Shown here piece after piece: positions 63,615 to 64,000 of a DNA stretch of 64,000 bases. The DNA comes from Roseiflexus castenholzii DSM 13941 (GTDB taxonomy: Bacteria > Chloroflexota > Chloroflexia > Chloroflexales > Roseiflexaceae). A program made the position numbers and the translations under genes. Numbering within the stretch: position 1 is the first letter of the stretch; every line of letters begins with the position of its first letter. The DNA is taken from positions 3,224,001 through 3,288,000 of the forward strand of contig NC_009767.1 in assembly GCF_000017805.1 (NCBI RefSeq), given 5' to 3'. The notes beneath the pieces were generated by a model, which was not told the DNA's origin, searched no databases, and saw only the letters and a list, made by a program, of their open reading frames with translations.

Positions 63615-63776
63615 GGAGTCCCTCCATTGTTGTCGGACTATGCCGGGATGATTGCGCCTGATACCAATATGCCGCAAACGCCACAATTGCGCTGCGTGGA
63701 AGGAGCATCTGCAAGCCTGACATTGACCGAAGATTCTGATACGATACACGCCTCCTTTCGTTTCGTTCAAGAAATC

Positions 63777-64000
63777 TTATAATTCAGCGGGGCGCACCGA
63801 CCGATGATCGGCGGCGGAGCGATATGCTGCGTGCACGAGGCGAAGCGTATGCGGGTTGTCGGCGGCGTCGGTCAGCGGCGTTCCATCCATCTGCATCGCT
63901 TCCATCAGCGATGCCATTAGACCAATGAACGCATCGGGAATCCAGCGATCTTCGAGGCGCACATCGAACCAGATGTCCGGCGCGGTCGTCGTGGAATGGC
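63777..64000 (-). CDS. Gfo/Idh/MocA oxidoreductase, C-terminal end (partial)
   Basis: Only the last ~73 codons are in the window; the 5' part lies beyond position 64000. The reading frame gives HSTTTAPDIWFDVRLEDRW, IPDAFIGLMASLMEAMQ, DAADNPHTLRLVHAAYRSA and a final SVRPAEL. The order D-x-F-x-G-x-M...E-A...L-x-L-V-x-A-A-Y-x-S-A is that of the C terminus of NAD(P)-dependent sugar or inositol dehydrogenases. These are often encoded beside CUT1 importers. It lies 162 bp upstream of the binding-protein gene on the same strand. Confidence 0.8.
   Translation of the reverse strand, partial: HSTTTAPDIWFDVRLEDRWIPDAFIGLMASLMEAMQMDGTPLTDAADNPHTLRLVHAAYRSAADHRSVRPAEL

Overview
The window looks like chromosome from a Roseiflexus-type filamentous anoxygenic phototroph (Chloroflexota). 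This is inference. It rests on a bacteriochlorophyll Mg-chelatase D subunit (bchD), a CrtI-family carotenoid desaturase, a moderately high-GC coding style with many 'GCG/CGC' codons, GT-C membrane glycosyltransferase-like proteins, secreted proteins ending in an LP-x-x-A-R tail, and very repeat-rich spacers. No phage, plasmid, CRISPR array or intact insertion sequence was seen.

Layout. 0-5.6 kb: a small monooxygenase-like gene, a tRNA with anticodon CAU, a membrane protein, a palindromic 26-bp tandem array, and two secreted proteins. 5.9-11.2 kb: a three-gene leftward cluster (methyltransferase and two large GT-C-like membrane proteins), probably for surface glycans. 11.5-17.8 kb: a leftward DUF4129-DUF4350-membrane protein-MoxR-DUF58 cluster, in which an 870-bp heptamer-repeat tract separates moxR from the DUF58 gene. 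18.2-21.8 kb: a glycolytic block with a PFK carrying PPi-type residues, a LacD-type class I aldolase and a second PFK with ATP-type residues, followed by a convergent GH100-like glycosidase. 23.3-25.1 kb: a small membrane protein and a solitary DNA methyltransferase. 25.1-25.6 kb: a promoter-to-terminator transcription unit without a convincing ORF (candidate ncRNA 1). 25.8-31.7 kb: an alpha/beta-hydrolase homologue that has lost two triad residues, coupled to mgtE, then a large FHA protein and a small membrane protein. 31.7-37.2 kb: a C26 glutamine-amidotransferase-like hydrolase, purEK, sppA and a thioredoxin-TPR protein. 37.4-40.6 kb: a complete glycine-betaine/osmoprotectant ABC importer in the order permease, binding protein, ATPase, permease. 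40.8-41.3 kb: a secreted OB-fold gene with an amber codon at the signal-peptide border. 41.6-44.4 kb: an intact alpha/beta hydrolase and another GT-C-like protein.

44.4-45.8 kb is a tandem array of nine ~148-bp repeats, followed by crtI, a second promoter-to-terminator structured RNA (candidate ncRNA 2, ~410 nt with a perfect 10-bp closing stem) and an SDR homologue lacking its catalytic Ser, Tyr and Lys. 48.8-54.9 kb: an FtsX/MacB-type permease, a membrane-anchored S33 peptidase and a secreted subtilase. 55.0-57.6 kb: an FHA/coiled-coil gene overlapping bchD. 57.8-59.7 kb: a nucleotidyltransferase-like gene and a ParB-like gene. 60-64 kb: a leftward sugar ABC importer with the end of a Gfo/Idh/MocA oxidoreductase. 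Its last gene is cut off by one of five copies of a ~110-280-bp mobile-looking inverted-repeat element found across the window.

Most genes are ordinary metabolism, envelope and transport. The points most worth following up are the two candidate ncRNAs, the MITE-like family, two pseudoenzyme candidates beside otherwise normal genes, and the shared C-terminal LP-x-x-A-R tail of two unrelated secreted proteins.
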